A stretch of DNA of 64,000 bases, from contig VCMS01000207.1 in NCBI GenBank assembly GCA_022539475.1, positions 35,436 to 99,435 on the forward strand, in the 5' to 3' direction. Position 1 is the stretch's first letter; each line of letters opens with the position of its first letter. The notes below the pieces were generated by a model. It was not told where the DNA came from. It ran no database searches and was given only the letters and a program-made list of their open reading frames with translations. This DNA is from Gracilaria domingensis (lineage: Eukaryota; Rhodophyta; Florideophyceae; Gracilariales; Gracilariaceae). Shown here piece by piece: positions 8,831 to 18,963 of the stretch. The position numbers and the translations under genes are program-made.

Positions 8831-11428
8831 TTACACAAAGTAAAGATGGCCCCTCAACAGTTCGTGAGCCCGTGGGGCCGATGGCAACACAGAGCCACTC
8901 GAGCTTTGTGAATCAGTATCGGACTGAGCACCTTGCATGTATGCTCGTGCGCGGAACGCCAGAAGATGCGCGTAGTACGCGCTGTGAACCATCGACACGG
9001 AACGATTACACCTCGCGAACGAATGAGATAGACGATAAATGTACCCGTACAGCGCGTCCGGCGATATCGCATTCTCATCGACTAGGACCGTGTATTTCGA
9101 AGGCCTGTTGGTGCCCTGGACTCCCACATGCGAGTTCAAGTAGAAGTCGTAGTATTCCTCGCTTGTTATATCCGAGTCCACGACCGTTCCAGGCAGCACA
9201 TTTCCAGACCTATCGGAGACTGGCTTCGCAGTGGGGAACAACCGTGTGTGGTGGCGCTTGGTGACAATAACATACGTGATTCTAGGCCGCAACCTGTTGC
9301 TGATCTGCATGCACACGTTGCGAATCGCTGAGACTTCTCGCTGCATCACTTCCTCAAATTGACTTTCAGACACGCCGTCTCGAAACATGATAATCTTGGC
9401 AGCATGGAACTTTCCTCCAAAGTTCCTGTACCATACGGCATACACTTCCTTGAACATTTCTCCCATGTGAATCATCATTTCCTGCCTTCCTTCCTGTGAG
9501 CGAATCGAAGATGCAAACTGCAGGCCATGGCGATCCCGAGACCCTACCAGCGCCGCGATACTCGGTCCTTTCTCACCCGGTGCAGGATGAGTGACGTCAC
9601 CACCAAGAATGATATGAGGGACGTTTAGAAAGTCCACATCGGCCATATCGTTGCTCTTGTCCCTGTTGTAGCCAGTAACGTGACCATTCTGACCGCCAAG
9701 TTTTGCATTAATCTTCAATACTAGATTGTCACAATACATATTCCGTCCTCGCGCCCCGAAGCGGCAATGCTTCGATAGGCACACTTGAGTTGCGATGCCA
9801 AGCTGAAGATCTCCTTTTCTCTTAATCGCATTGTACACCTTCGAATCTTGTGAATCCTTAATGATGATGAGAAGTTGAAGACACGGTTGCTTCATCGAGA
9901 GGGTGCGGTCGTTGGAGAATTCATGAGAAATGGCCTCCATTTTCTGTTCTATGCGCCTTGCGTCACAGTGGTAAAACTTCGGATATTTCATGTAACGCTT
10001 TAAACCAGCCCTTTCCATCGCTGCAATGAGATCGTTGATGAACTGCTCAATTTCTACTTCGCCGATTTGGACCATGCTACAAACAGCCCAAGAAAGAACA
10101 TTGGAAGGATTCATCACACCGTTCTTTGCCCTCCACTCTCCATTATTCGGCACTGTAATTCCTTGGCGGTACTGAATCGACGGTGGAGGCAGAACGCGCG
10201 CCTTTAGCTTGACTAGATCGGAGTGGACACGAACGCCAAAGTCCCGACAAGTTGGGTGTTGGTGATGCTTTAGTTGCTGAATTTTCCTGATGGCGTTGTT
10301 TCTTCTGATACACGGTTTGGTGCAGGCTGCTCTCACTATTGTTATGGTCTCGTCTTGGGATAAAAGGCCCTCTACTCGCTGGTTTGGAACGACGCTGAGA
10401 CATTCCATGGGTAAGAAAGTGTCTCTCGTGGGATGCGTCTTCACACATGGGGCCTCACCGTTCTCAAGCGTAATACCGTATGTATTGGCCAAGTACTCGG
10501 TGATCGAAACCTGATAACCTTCGGATTCGAAGGTTATCCGATCAGCGCCGCGGTTAGAGAAACCATATAGTCGGTACACGATCCCCGTGTGAATTGCTTT
10601 CACCTTGAGACCCTTTAACTTTCGAGCCACTTGCTGCAATGATCTTGGATGAGCGCAGCTCAAGCCACGTCTGTCGTTGGCATCCCGCACAAGCTGTGCA
10701 AGGGGCTTCCTTCCCTGATTCCAGAACGCAGTAGCTGATTCATCCATGTTGACGAGCAAACCAAGTTGAGACAAACGCACGCTTTGATAAAAGCCGGTCC
10801 AGGCACTTTTGATGACATTGCGACGTCCAAGAGGTACTGTGTTATCAGAATTGTAGAAGGAACGACCGACTTGAACATGGCCAACTGCGGCTGCTTGACC
10901 CAACACTACATCCAAACAGGTGGTGAACTCGGCTGCTGCGGTTGTTTGTGCTTCCCCCGAAGATAGATCGCAAAAATCTAGGTACCTGGCATGCGTAAGC
11001 ACAATCTCGACCTCCTCTGTTCCTTTGTCGCTTCCAGCAGCTCTTTGGCCATCGCTGTTAACCTCGATCTTGTAAGCATGTCCCAGAGCGGTTCTATTTA
11101 TCTCCGTAGGCGCATACGCAATAGAACGGCCGTTGTAGGCAAGCTTGCATCCAAACTCCTGAGCATACGTTTTCAAGAGAACGTCAAAGCAGCTACGATT
11201 GAAAGAAATACGCTCCGTGGTACTGACTTCCTTCTTGACGTTTACGCCCTTCTCATTCTTGCTGCGAAAGAGTTGCACAGCGTACTGCGAGACCTTCCGA
11301 CTGGAAGGAATGGCTAAACGGACAAAGTTGGCCTCGATGTCGACGGCTGTACCCACGCGACCTTGTCCAGGTCTGCTCATAGGCTTTGCACGGTAGACGT
11401 GTTGGCCGGCGGATGCTGGGGTACTCAT
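8831..11428 (-). CDS. AGO: Argonaute protein with complete slicer tetrad
   Basis: This uninterrupted 865-residue protein has the Argonaute order: an N domain (about 25-180), a PAZ region ending in PMECLSVVPNQRV (about 230-351), MID (about 400-560) and PIWI (about 570-850). The PIWI catalytic residues are visible: D611 in GGDVTHP, a Glu in SQEGRQE (646 or 650), D684 in RDGVSE and H821 in YYAHL. The 5'-phosphate-side block SHVGVQGTNRP and the C-terminal HLYFV ending are also typical. It should bind small RNAs and cleave complementary transcripts. The spacing fits the AGO clade better than the PIWI clade. No intron is needed. The gene stands alone; its upstream gap is shared with the divergent gene at 12203. 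Confidence 0.97.
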   Translation of the reverse strand: MSTPASAGQHVYRAKPMSRPGQGRVGTAVDIEANFVRLAIPSSRKVSQYAVQLFRSKNEKGVNVKKEVSTTERISFNRSCFDVLLKTYAQEFGCKLAYNGRSIAYAPTEINRTALGHAYKIEVNSDGQRAAGSDKGTEEVEIVLTHARYLDFCDLSSGEAQTTAAAEFTTCLDVVLGQAAAVGHVQVGRSFYNSDNTVPLGRRNVIKSAWTGFYQSVRLSQLGLLVNMDESATAFWNQGRKPLAQLVRDANDRRGLSCAHPRSLQQVARKLKGLKVKAIHTGIVYRLYGFSNRGADRITFESEGYQVSITEYLANTYGITLENGEAPCVKTHPTRDTFLPMECLSVVPNQRVEGLLSQDETITIVRAACTKPCIRRNNAIRKIQQLKHHQHPTCRDFGVRVHSDLVKLKARVLPPPSIQYRQGITVPNNGEWRAKNGVMNPSNVLSWAVCSMVQIGEVEIEQFINDLIAAMERAGLKRYMKYPKFYHCDARRIEQKMEAISHEFSNDRTLSMKQPCLQLLIIIKDSQDSKVYNAIKRKGDLQLGIATQVCLSKHCRFGARGRNMYCDNLVLKINAKLGGQNGHVTGYNRDKSNDMADVDFLNVPHIILGGDVTHPAPGEKGPSIAALVGSRDRHGLQFASSIRSQEGRQEMMIHMGEMFKEVYAVWYRNFGGKFHAAKIIMFRDGVSESQFEEVMQREVSAIRNVCMQISNRLRPRITYVIVTKRHHTRLFPTAKPVSDRSGNVLPGTVVDSDITSEEYYDFYLNSHVGVQGTNRPSKYTVLVDENAISPDALYGYIYRLSHSFARCNRSVSMVHSAYYAHLLAFRARAYMQGAQSDTDSQSSSGSVLPSAPRAHELLRGHLYFV

Positions 11429-12202
11429 TTCGGTGGACGTGGTGCTATCGGCTGGTGGCGGGCGGGTCGGCTGCGGTACAAACTTTCTACGAGGGTTTTA
11501 TGAGTTTGTATGCTTGGAGGTCCAAGCTTGGGCGTTGCAAGTTAAGGTGAACAGGAGGGGTTCCCGGGGAGCAGGGCAGAGCTTGCATCGCGAAGATGTT
11601 TTCGTGACTCGTTGTAACTGCCGTCTGCAGCCGATAGCGCCTCAACCTTCCAGATCTTCCAAGAGGAGAGCGTTTACGTATCTGTTCCACTCGTGGAAGG
11701 CGCTGCTGTCTACGTACGTAGCGCGGTGAGCAAGACGAGGAGAGTTCTTCTCGCTCCAAAGCGGCGGCAGCAACAGCAGCCGCACCAACGATGCAAAAAT
11801 GTGAGCGCGGCTGTAATTCCGCAGTTGCTCAAATTATTTCAAATCTCGTCCGAAACTGCTTTTCTGTTTTTTTTAAGTTCGGTAGTCCACGAAGAACACG
11901 TAAGTTGCCGGTACACGTAGTGGAGGTATACAATCGCTATGTTTAGCATCGTTGCATCACACCGGCAAGATTTGAGATTCGGTTACGTGGGTGACGCTCA
12001 TTAATCGGGGCGGGCGAGCAGGCGGTGCGCGGACACTGTTGCCAGACGTGGAGTGGTTCACCGCCCGTCCTCAAACAAATCCAACCGTAGCAAGATCACT
12101 TGTCTTACGCAGGTACCAAGCTTTCGCCCTCTTTGTATTCCAGATGAACGCCATTCCGCTACGCTTCCCAAACAATCACCTTAGGACTCTTCTCGATCGA
12201 CA
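11429..12202. other. divergent promoter region between Argonaute and the cysteine-rich gene
   Basis: This 774-nt gap separates two genes transcribed away from each other and must hold both promoters. A weak TATA-like CATAAAAC (minus strand) is near 11493-11500, about 70 nt before the Argonaute ATG. A TACACG word is at about 11913. No clear TATA box precedes 12203. Short open frames here have no recognisable features. Confidence 0.45.
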
Positions 12203-13429
12203 ATGGCGGCGGCTCTCGTCATCCAAGTGCTTATTTCCGCGGCGGGCCTCTTGCTCACTTGCCCCCCGGCAACTGCGACCAATGTGAGAAGCGACTCTGC
12301 GTCACCTAGCGTGCACCGCGATCAACGTACGCCGCTCACCTTCGCACATTCCTTTGCCGACAAGCTCATTCCCGATCGCGTCCAGTCATCCTATTCTGCG
12401 GCACATCGGCACTCGCTCACCTCGCTTGCGAGACAGGAAGACGAAGAGAACGAAGGAGGGCAGGCGCTTGACGGCGAATCATGCAGCACAAACGCGGACT
12501 GCCGCTCCCCGCGCCGCTGCCTGGACACCTCGTCGATTCTGGACAACAAAGCCAAGCTGTGTTCTTCCTCATCGGATTCCTGCTTCTGTGCAAACCACCG
12601 TATCTGCGTTTCGGCCAATGACTGCGATGAAGGAGAGGAGTGCGTGCTGGACGTTGGGTATCCCACCTGCATCTCCGACGAACTGGGCTTACCGCCTGTC
12701 GAGGCTCCGGACGAGGATGCGCCGCCGCCCACGTTCGGATTCACCGGCGAGCTGTGCGCGACGGATGCGGACTGTCAGGGTACCCGCAAGTGCAGACCGC
12801 AGCAGCAGCCGATCGCAGAGCAGATAGCCTGCGGGCCGGAGTTTGTGAGCTGCACCTGCGTGCCAGAGACGTTCGAACTGTGTGAAAATCCCCTCCCTGA
12901 CCCGCCGGACGATTCTGAAGAGGCGCTGGAGGCGGCAAGTAGTGACTGCCCTGACGGGGAGCTGTGTCAGACGGTTGGCGGCGATGCAATATGTTACACC
13001 GAGAAGGTGCGCGCCGGGGACATCCGAGAGGCGATGAAGAAGGAGCCTCCGCAGAAGGGCGTGTTTGTGGACAACAGCGCGGAAGAAGAGGTTGTGTGCA
13101 TCGCCACGCACATGCTGCGCCATTTGAACGACGACGAGCTGCTGTTTTCGTCGCCCAGGGTTGCGCGCGTGCTGTGCGACGGGAGCGACAGCTGCGCCAC
13201 GCCGGGGCACATGGTGTCGTACGAGGGGCGCGTGATGATGATGAAGACGTACTGCGAGCTGCGCGGGTGCTCGTCGCGGCTGATGTACGTGAACAGCCCT
13301 CGCTTTCGGCGGGCGATGAGGATCGCGTCCAACACGGAGGCGCTGTCGTTCACGGCCTTGGCGGCGCGCTACGAGACGCGCGGCGAGGAGCGCCTTATTT
13401 CGCTGGGCGTTCGCGTCGGGTTGCTCTGA
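12203..13429 (+). CDS. secreted cysteine-rich protein
   Basis: The 408-residue protein starts with a hydrophobic signal peptide (about residues 1-26). After a linker, cysteine-rich repeats follow (about 85-270). They show G-x-x-C-x(4)-DC spacing (GESCSTNADC, GELCATDADC) and paired CFC and CTC motifs, suggesting small disulfide-bonded modules outside the cell. The C-terminal third (about 270-408) has a different module with C-x5-CATPGH and further Cys pairs. The same CAT-x-GH module occurs in the spliced gene at 18964-20270, so the two look paralogous. I do not recognise a named family. GC-rich sequence makes long antisense frames here, which I regard as shadows. Confidence 0.85.
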   Translation: MAAALVIQVLISAAGLLLTCPPATATNVRSDSASPSVHRDQRTPLTFAHSFADKLIPDRVQSSYSAAHRHSLTSLARQEDEENEGGQALDGESCSTNADCRSPRRCLDTSSILDNKAKLCSSSSDSCFCANHRICVSANDCDEGEECVLDVGYPTCISDELGLPPVEAPDEDAPPPTFGFTGELCATDADCQGTRKCRPQQQPIAEQIACGPEFVSCTCVPETFELCENPLPDPPDDSEEALEAASSDCPDGELCQTVGGDAICYTEKVRAGDIREAMKKEPPQKGVFVDNSAEEEVVCIATHMLRHLNDDELLFSSPRVARVLCDGSDSCATPGHMVSYEGRVMMMKTYCELRGCSSRLMYVNSPRFRRAMRIASNTEALSFTALAARYETRGEERLISLGVRVGLL

Positions 13430-13956
13430 CGACTGTAATACTGTAAGAGACGACTTTCGAGCAGCAAGTAGTGTAAACGTGTCATTGTGCAATAGCGCAC
13501 TCACAACGCGCGTGCGCTGTCCAGCTGTCGGCTGTTCATTTGATGACCAAATATGGCAAAGTGGCGCAAAAGTTGCCCGCCAGGACGCTGCGACCCTTCA
13601 CGTCTACGTGTACACGAACAATCGCGCTGACGATTCAAATTTTGAATTTGATGACTTTTGAAATGCACGAATTTGTGTCTACCCTGTACCAGATTGCAAT
13701 CCGAAAGATTCCGATCGAGAGCAACTCTGTAGTGACACTCGAGTCGTCACGAGCCATAACACGAGCCATAATGCGTCAGCAGTTCGAGATTCATTTATGC
13801 GCTGGCAGCGGCGGCATTTAGAAAGGTAGCAGCGCTCTCATCATGGACTACATCCACACACATGTGACCAACACAATAGCCATATAAAAACCAATCCCTC
13901 GTGCCAACTCCACCACGCGATACTCTTTCTCAACTCCACGTCCGAGCCGTCGCGCT
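13430..13956. other. intergenic gap between convergent genes
   Basis: The gap holds the two 3' ends. A TATA-like CATATAAAAA on the plus strand at 13881-13890 points into the 3' end of the VWA gene; no plus-strand gene follows it. Nothing else was recognised. Confidence 0.4.
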
Positions 13957-14631
13957 TCAAATGCCACACACGTCCCTGACCAGGTCAATGACCCTACGAG
14001 ACAGTCGACGATAGTTGGTCACCGCAAACACCCGACCTCCACCGGCAGCCGCGATCTCGTCCAGGCGGCTGGTGTCCCCGAATTCCACACCCACGGTGCT
14101 CAAAGCAGCCACGTCACCGTAGTACTCCTTGAAGTTGCGCGCGCGTCGAACCGGGTCGCCGCCAAAGTTGTCGCGCCCATCGCCAATCACCACGATCTTG
14201 GTGGGAGCGGTCAACGCGTCGTCCACGTCCAGCTCAAAGTCACAGTACACAATGCCGGCGCCCATGAAAGTGCGGCTCGCGCTCTGGAAAATGGTTGCAT
14301 TCACCCTCTCCAAGAACTCAGCGTCGTTGCTGATCAGCGGCGAGATGGGGATGTTGTCGATGCCGTACTGCACGCCGGCAAACCTCACGGTGTAGTCCGT
14401 GGCGATGATGGATACGATATCCATTACAAACTCCTTCTGCAGCCTGAAGTCCTCGATGCTCAGCGAAGCGCTCCCGTCGATTGCGAAGCACACTTTTGCC
14501 GGGCAGCCGCTGTTGCGTACCATATCACGTCCTCTTCGAATTTCGCTCATGCGGAAGGACGAAGGCAGCGACACTGCGTTGGCCACGCATACCAGTAGTG
14601 CGCCAAGGGCGAAATTAGCGAAGAAGATCAT
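13957..14631 (-). CDS. secreted single-domain VWA protein (paralogue 1)
   Basis: I chose the ATG at 14631, giving 224 residues, because it starts a signal peptide (MIFFANFALGALLVCVANA) and lies about 125 nt downstream of a TATA box. The longer upstream frame would place that TATA box inside the coding region. The mature part is a von Willebrand factor A fold. It has the MIDAS motif DGSAS (within CFAIDGSASLS), a following LQKEFVMDIV helix, an internal YCDFEL strand and a GDGRDNFGGDP loop that supplies another MIDAS residue. The pattern C-x4-CFA before the MIDAS and a Cys near the C-terminus are shared with the two neighbours. VWA domains commonly mediate metal-dependent extracellular adhesion. 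This is the only one of the three with an intact DxSxS. Confidence 0.88.
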   Translation of the reverse strand: MIFFANFALGALLVCVANAVSLPSSFRMSEIRRGRDMVRNSGCPAKVCFAIDGSASLSIEDFRLQKEFVMDIVSIIATDYTVRFAGVQYGIDNIPISPLISNDAEFLERVNATIFQSASRTFMGAGIVYCDFELDVDDALTAPTKIVVIGDGRDNFGGDPVRRARNFKEYYGDVAALSTVGVEFGDTSRLDEIAAAGGGRVFAVTNYRRLSRRVIDLVRDVCGI

Positions 14632-15891
14632 GTTGAATGATGATAGAGTGATGACTTTGGAGAGATAAATGATACGATCTCCGAAGAAGAAGATGTTGTT
14701 GTTGTTGTGATGTGTGTGTGTGGTGAGATCCTCTAGCTGTTGCAAGGATGGGCTTATATAGCAGAATAATAAGGGTGTGAGAGATAGATCACAATGACAT
14801 AGATGCAAGTTACTACACATTCGCTCCGCATGGCCTCCTCCTGAACCAGAAGAAGCTGCTGCTGATGACAACTGCAATAAAAGCGCCGTCTCTATCAGAC
14901 CTTGCTGTGGGGAAGAGAGAAAGCAAATTGTACGAGACAACCAACTGAATATTTCCCGAATGTTATCGCATACGTATGAATACATAACTTTCGAGTAACT
15001 TTGGTGGATGGGTAGGCTCTTCGATGTGTTTAAATTTCGGCACAGACATCACCACGGACCTGCCACGGACACGATCTGCTCGAACTGTTTCTGGTGATTG
15101 TTGAGGAGCAACACTCCTGAACGTTTGAGTCATCTGAGAGCTGGCTCATGTGGTAGTAAATGTTGATGATATGGGGAGCTTGTTGGTAAATGATGCTCTG
15201 CCAAACAAAAAAATGTCGGTGTCTTGCTGCTCTCGCACAAGGCGCAACAAAGAAGGTGTGGTTTTATGTGGCTACAAGTGCAAACACCCGTTCAAGCGCC
15301 AGAGGCTTTGGCGTGGGTGTATTGTCGTCCTCGATGGAGTTGTGAATAGAGTTGTTGTGCAACAGAGTGCCTTGAACAAGATAAACAGAAATGAATGGTA
15401 AGGAGGGGGTTCTTCACGATGAAGATGGTACACTGCCAAATTTCGTGGACTCATATTGTTGAAGTACACTTGCACATGCGTGGATGGTATAAAGCCTCAC
15501 CGTTTTCGTTGCAACAGGTATGTTTCCGCTTCCTAATATGGTGCACAGCATATGTTAGCTTGTGATGTTATGGAGAGGTAGTGCTTTTCCAAACGAGCAT
15601 GGCTGATATATTTCAGTTCCGCTGCTGTTCGGGCAACATGCGCGTGGGGAAAGCGGCGTGACGGAAGTGAACAGGCTGCGGTTGTAAATGCTTGAGCTCC
15701 TCTTGCGTAGTAGAGACAAGAGCTAGCCTTTGGTACTTGTTTGGAAGACTCCATACGCTATAAGAGTTTATTCTTCGGAAACAATTTTGTCGAGGAAATT
15801 GATGGATTTGTAAACCTAAATATATTCACACAAAAGGTGGAAAATCACAATTTTTTCGCAAAAGATTTTAATTTATGAGGCGTGAAATGGT
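14632..15891. other. intergenic gap between VWA paralogues 1 and 2
   Basis: It contains the promoter and leader of paralogue 1 and the 3' flank of paralogue 2. A second TATA-like GTATAAAG on the plus strand near 15488 has no gene I can support behind it. No other feature was recognised. Confidence 0.4.
14754..14760 (-). promoter_or_regulatory. TATA box of VWA paralogue 1
   Basis: TATATAA on the minus strand, about 125 nt upstream of the chosen ATG, predicts a transcript start near 14725 and a leader of about 95 nt. Confidence 0.6.
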
Positions 15892-16596
15892 TCAATTTTG
15901 CGGGGCACAGATCATTTGGCAAAAGGTTCGGGCAACGCGGTCTACGTCTGCCTCGGAACGCAAGGCCAAGAGCTTGGACGAGTCTCCCCCCACGACATCT
16001 TCCAGACCGTCGTCAACGTTTTCCCCGACACCTACGGCGTACACTGTGCCGCCGTCTCTACGGAAATTCTCGGCAGCCACAACCGGATCTCCTCCAAAGT
16101 TGCCACGACCATCTCCCATGAGCACCATCGCACCCTCCAGCTCTTCCTCAGACACAGCGAGCTGATAGTCGCAATACAGAATGCCACCCCGCGCAAAGCT
16201 ATAACTTGAATTCGCAAAAGCCGTTTGCCCAAGTCGCATAAGGAACTCATCCACATCTGCCGTGAGCGGGCTGATCGCCTGATTGCCCAGCCCGTACTGC
16301 ACCGCCGCGAGCTTCAAACGATGTTCTTGCAAGCGAAGAGACGATACTATGTCCGTTACGAAGCGCTTCTGAATTCGAAAACCGTTTTGCGAGACGGACT
16401 CGCTGCCGGCCAACGCGAAGCAAAGTTTCGTCTCGCAGTGGTAGTTCGTATCAGCCTCCTGCGAGCTGGATGAGGAGTCTGTGCCCGTTCCATCGTTATC
16501 TCCATTCCCCAACGTTACGACGAGGACAATCACCAGAATGAGAGCGACCGTTACAGAAGAGGTTATAATCAAGATCGCTTTAGTTGTCATATTCAT
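15892..16596 (-). CDS. membrane-anchored VWA protein (paralogue 2)
   Basis: The 234-residue protein starts with an uncleaved-looking hydrophobic segment (about residues 7-29) and a short Gly/Asp/Ser linker. The VWA fold follows, facing outside or the lumen. The family features C-x4-CFA, RIQKRFVTDIV, ILYCDYQL and GDGRGNFGGDP are kept. The MIDAS aspartate is replaced: the motif reads AGSES where paralogue 1 has DGSAS. Metal binding is therefore probably weakened or lost. The end has two Cys (TFCQMIC). It is transcribed in the same direction as paralogue 1 and about 1.3 kb from it, consistent with local duplication. Confidence 0.86.
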   Translation of the reverse strand: MNMTTKAILIITSSVTVALILVIVLVVTLGNGDNDGTGTDSSSSSQEADTNYHCETKLCFALAGSESVSQNGFRIQKRFVTDIVSSLRLQEHRLKLAAVQYGLGNQAISPLTADVDEFLMRLGQTAFANSSYSFARGGILYCDYQLAVSEEELEGAMVLMGDGRGNFGGDPVVAAENFRRDGGTVYAVGVGENVDDGLEDVVGGDSSKLLALRSEADVDRVARTFCQMICAPQN

Positions 16597-17862
16597 TCTT
16601 ATAGCAATTAGAAGATATATCTGCGAAGGAGCAAGAGGCTGAAGTGAAGATATGTAATTCAGTTTTGGGTTCTGAGATGGGTGGCTCGGTCCGTCTGCTA
16701 TGTAAAAGGGGTCTTCCAGAAATTTACAACTGCGACATGTTCAATACCACCATGCTGTTTCCTGCCACGTGCATGTTGCCGAGACACCAACGGAACTGAA
16801 ATGCGTCAAGCATGATCGCTTGGAATAGCACTAGCTCCTCCTAGGTAATTAGCTTAGGTCTGCCGCAGAACTATATTCGGTCGTGTAAATGTATCTATTG
16901 CAACGAAAGCCATGAGGCTGTGTATCACATACGCATGCGCAAGATGTGTTTGAGCAATAGCAATGCATGAAGTGCGAATGGTGACCACCTTCATCGCGCA
17001 GAACCCCCCCTCCTTATCAGTCATTCTCCTCCTAGGTACTACGCTTCATCATCGACCAATCGTCAAAAGGCACCACACCCTCGCCAAAGACTCCCTACGA
17101 TTCCAAGGGTGCTCTGCCTCTGCAACTATGTGAACCCTCTTCTTGCGCATTGTATGCAAACCCGGAGCACATTGCTCTCCGAGTATGGAGAACAACTCCA
17201 GGTCGTGAAGATGGCTGTCGGGCGGCGAAGAACCGAACGTTGGCAGCACAGTACTGGAGTTTCAATTGGAGTAGAATGTACTCAGGGGAAGAACGAAGAC
17301 TGACTCTTGTTGGCATTCGCAGTGATGTTGTAGTGCTGTCAGCTGCTGCTTTGCTCCCCTCTCGGTACACCACAGATGTGCAGTTCCACTGTTTTTCTTT
17401 ACTTAACCATGACTCTGGAGAGAGTAATAGAAACAGCTTGTACTTGTGCGTATACTAATGTTCCCGCTCACGTGTTTGCTCTTTGTCGAACTGGAGCAAG
17501 GCACTGAGATCCTATTTGATGACAGAGGCATGCCCGATTTGAATCTGACAATGAAATACAATATGGCAGAGAACAGAATCGAACTAAGTTTAGACTGAGT
17601 ATTCTATTCCAATCATGTTTCCCACACAGACGCGTTTCCTTGTTGTTTGCTTCGCTTCAAGAGCATTGCTAGTCAGAGCGCCAGAGCCTCGTGCCACCTG
17701 CACAATAGGCGTGGTTATCCGTCGAACATCTCGTATGTGGAGTGCTGTGCCATTCGCCTGCGGTTCGAAACACCCCGCCGATTGATAATTGTCAAAACCG
17801 TCGCATAGAGGAGCTTCAGAATAGCTGCTGGGCGAACATTTGTTCCTAAGTTCTGAACAAAG
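16597..17862. other. intergenic gap between divergent VWA paralogues 2 and 3
   Basis: This 1.27-kb region should hold the promoters of the flanking divergent genes. No clear TATA box or gene was recognised. The word CTCCTCCTAGGTA recurs in similar form near 16833 and 17027. Confidence 0.4.
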
Positions 17863-18513
17863 ATGACGTTTTGGTCTGCTTGGGTTGGGTTTTTGCTGTG
17901 GCTAACAGTCCGAGGAGCGTCTGCGGCTGGTGTCAACGTCAATGGGGCAACGCAAGTTGAAGAGGCGCGAGAGTGGGTAGAGAACAATGGTTGCAACATT
18001 CATGTTTGCTTTGCCATCGACGGGAGCAGAAGAATGAGCGACAGAGAGTTTGATTTACAGAAGCAGTTCGTGATGGACGTGGTGTCGGCAGTGGCGCGCG
18101 ATGACAACGCAAAGTTCTGTGGCGTTCAGTTCGGCTCGTTCAACACGCAGATTTCAGCTCTCGCAAACGATTCTCTCTTTGTGCAGGCTGTGAACGAGAC
18201 GAAATTCCAAAGGGGGGCGCAAAGTTCTACGTCTGGAGGAATCTTGTTCTGCAACTTTGCTCTGGGGCGGCCAGGGCTGGTGGAGACGAGGTTGGTGGTG
18301 ATCCAAGAAGAGGTGGGATGTGTTGGTATGGGCTGGTGCGGCAGTTGTGTGCGGCAAGCGCGCCGCTACAAGCAACGCTTCCGGGAGAGGGGCGCGCTAA
18401 GCGTGGTTGCAGTCGGGCAGCATGACGCGTTTTCAACGCCGGCGTCGCCGAAGACCTGCTCCGATTGGTTCCCGAGGTGGTGCGCCACGGCTGCCAGTGA
18501 CACCGTCGCATGA
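17863..18513 (+). pseudogene. VWA paralogue 3, probably degenerate
   Basis: The frame encodes a signal peptide (about residues 1-21), the family C-x4-CFA block, DGSRR in place of DxSxS, LQKQFVMDVV and ILFCNFAL. Where the relatives have GDGR.NFGGDP this copy has an unrelated stretch (QEEVGCVGMGWCGSC), so both MIDAS loops are altered. Near 18430 the homologous C-terminal helix continues in another frame (AEDLLRLVPEVVRHGC before a stop), which points to a one-base shift. The listed end therefore follows a frameshifted tail. It could still make a short secreted protein, but it looks like a decaying gene. Confidence 0.72.
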
Positions 18514-18963
18514 TCGCCAGCATGTACACGTGGAGTGGGGCGGCACGTGTGGTGACGGAATGGCGTTGTGCGTCCAGTGAAAAGAGCCTCGCGAGCGACT
18601 GCCCGGACTCCTTCCCTCTCGTCTGCCACTCCCGTCAACGACCGAGGAAGCCCCAGAGCCCTACACGAAAGCCCTCTTACGCCATCCAACTGCGTGCTAG
18701 CACCCTTGCTCGAGACCTCAGCCACAGCCAATAGCGACGATGGTGGAAGATTTATGTAACCGATGCCGCACAAGCGATGTACCTTCGTGCATCTGTTCGA
18801 CATCTTTGCTGCACCATAATGGCATGCATACGGTGTCGACATATCACAAATGGAACGCCGGTCTCGAGCACTGCAAAGCCCAAGTGCTCTCAAGTGGCAA
18901 ACCAGTTTCTCATTCGTCTCGAGCATATCTCAAACATCAGTTATCAACAAGAGCAAACCATTG
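18514..18963. other. gap upstream of the spliced cysteine-rich gene
   Basis: No gene was recognised. Two CACGTG hexamers occur at 18527-18532 and 18544-18549. It holds the 3' end of VWA paralogue 3 and the promoter of the next gene. Confidence 0.4.

Noticed and set aside
12689-13504. Long minus-strand frame opposite the cysteine-rich gene
   Set aside because: It is a by-product of GC-rich coding sequence on the other strand; it is rich in Arg and His and has no signal peptide or domain.
14632-14985. N-terminal extension of VWA paralogue 1
   Set aside because: It would place the TATA box inside the coding region and the signal peptide in the middle of the protein.
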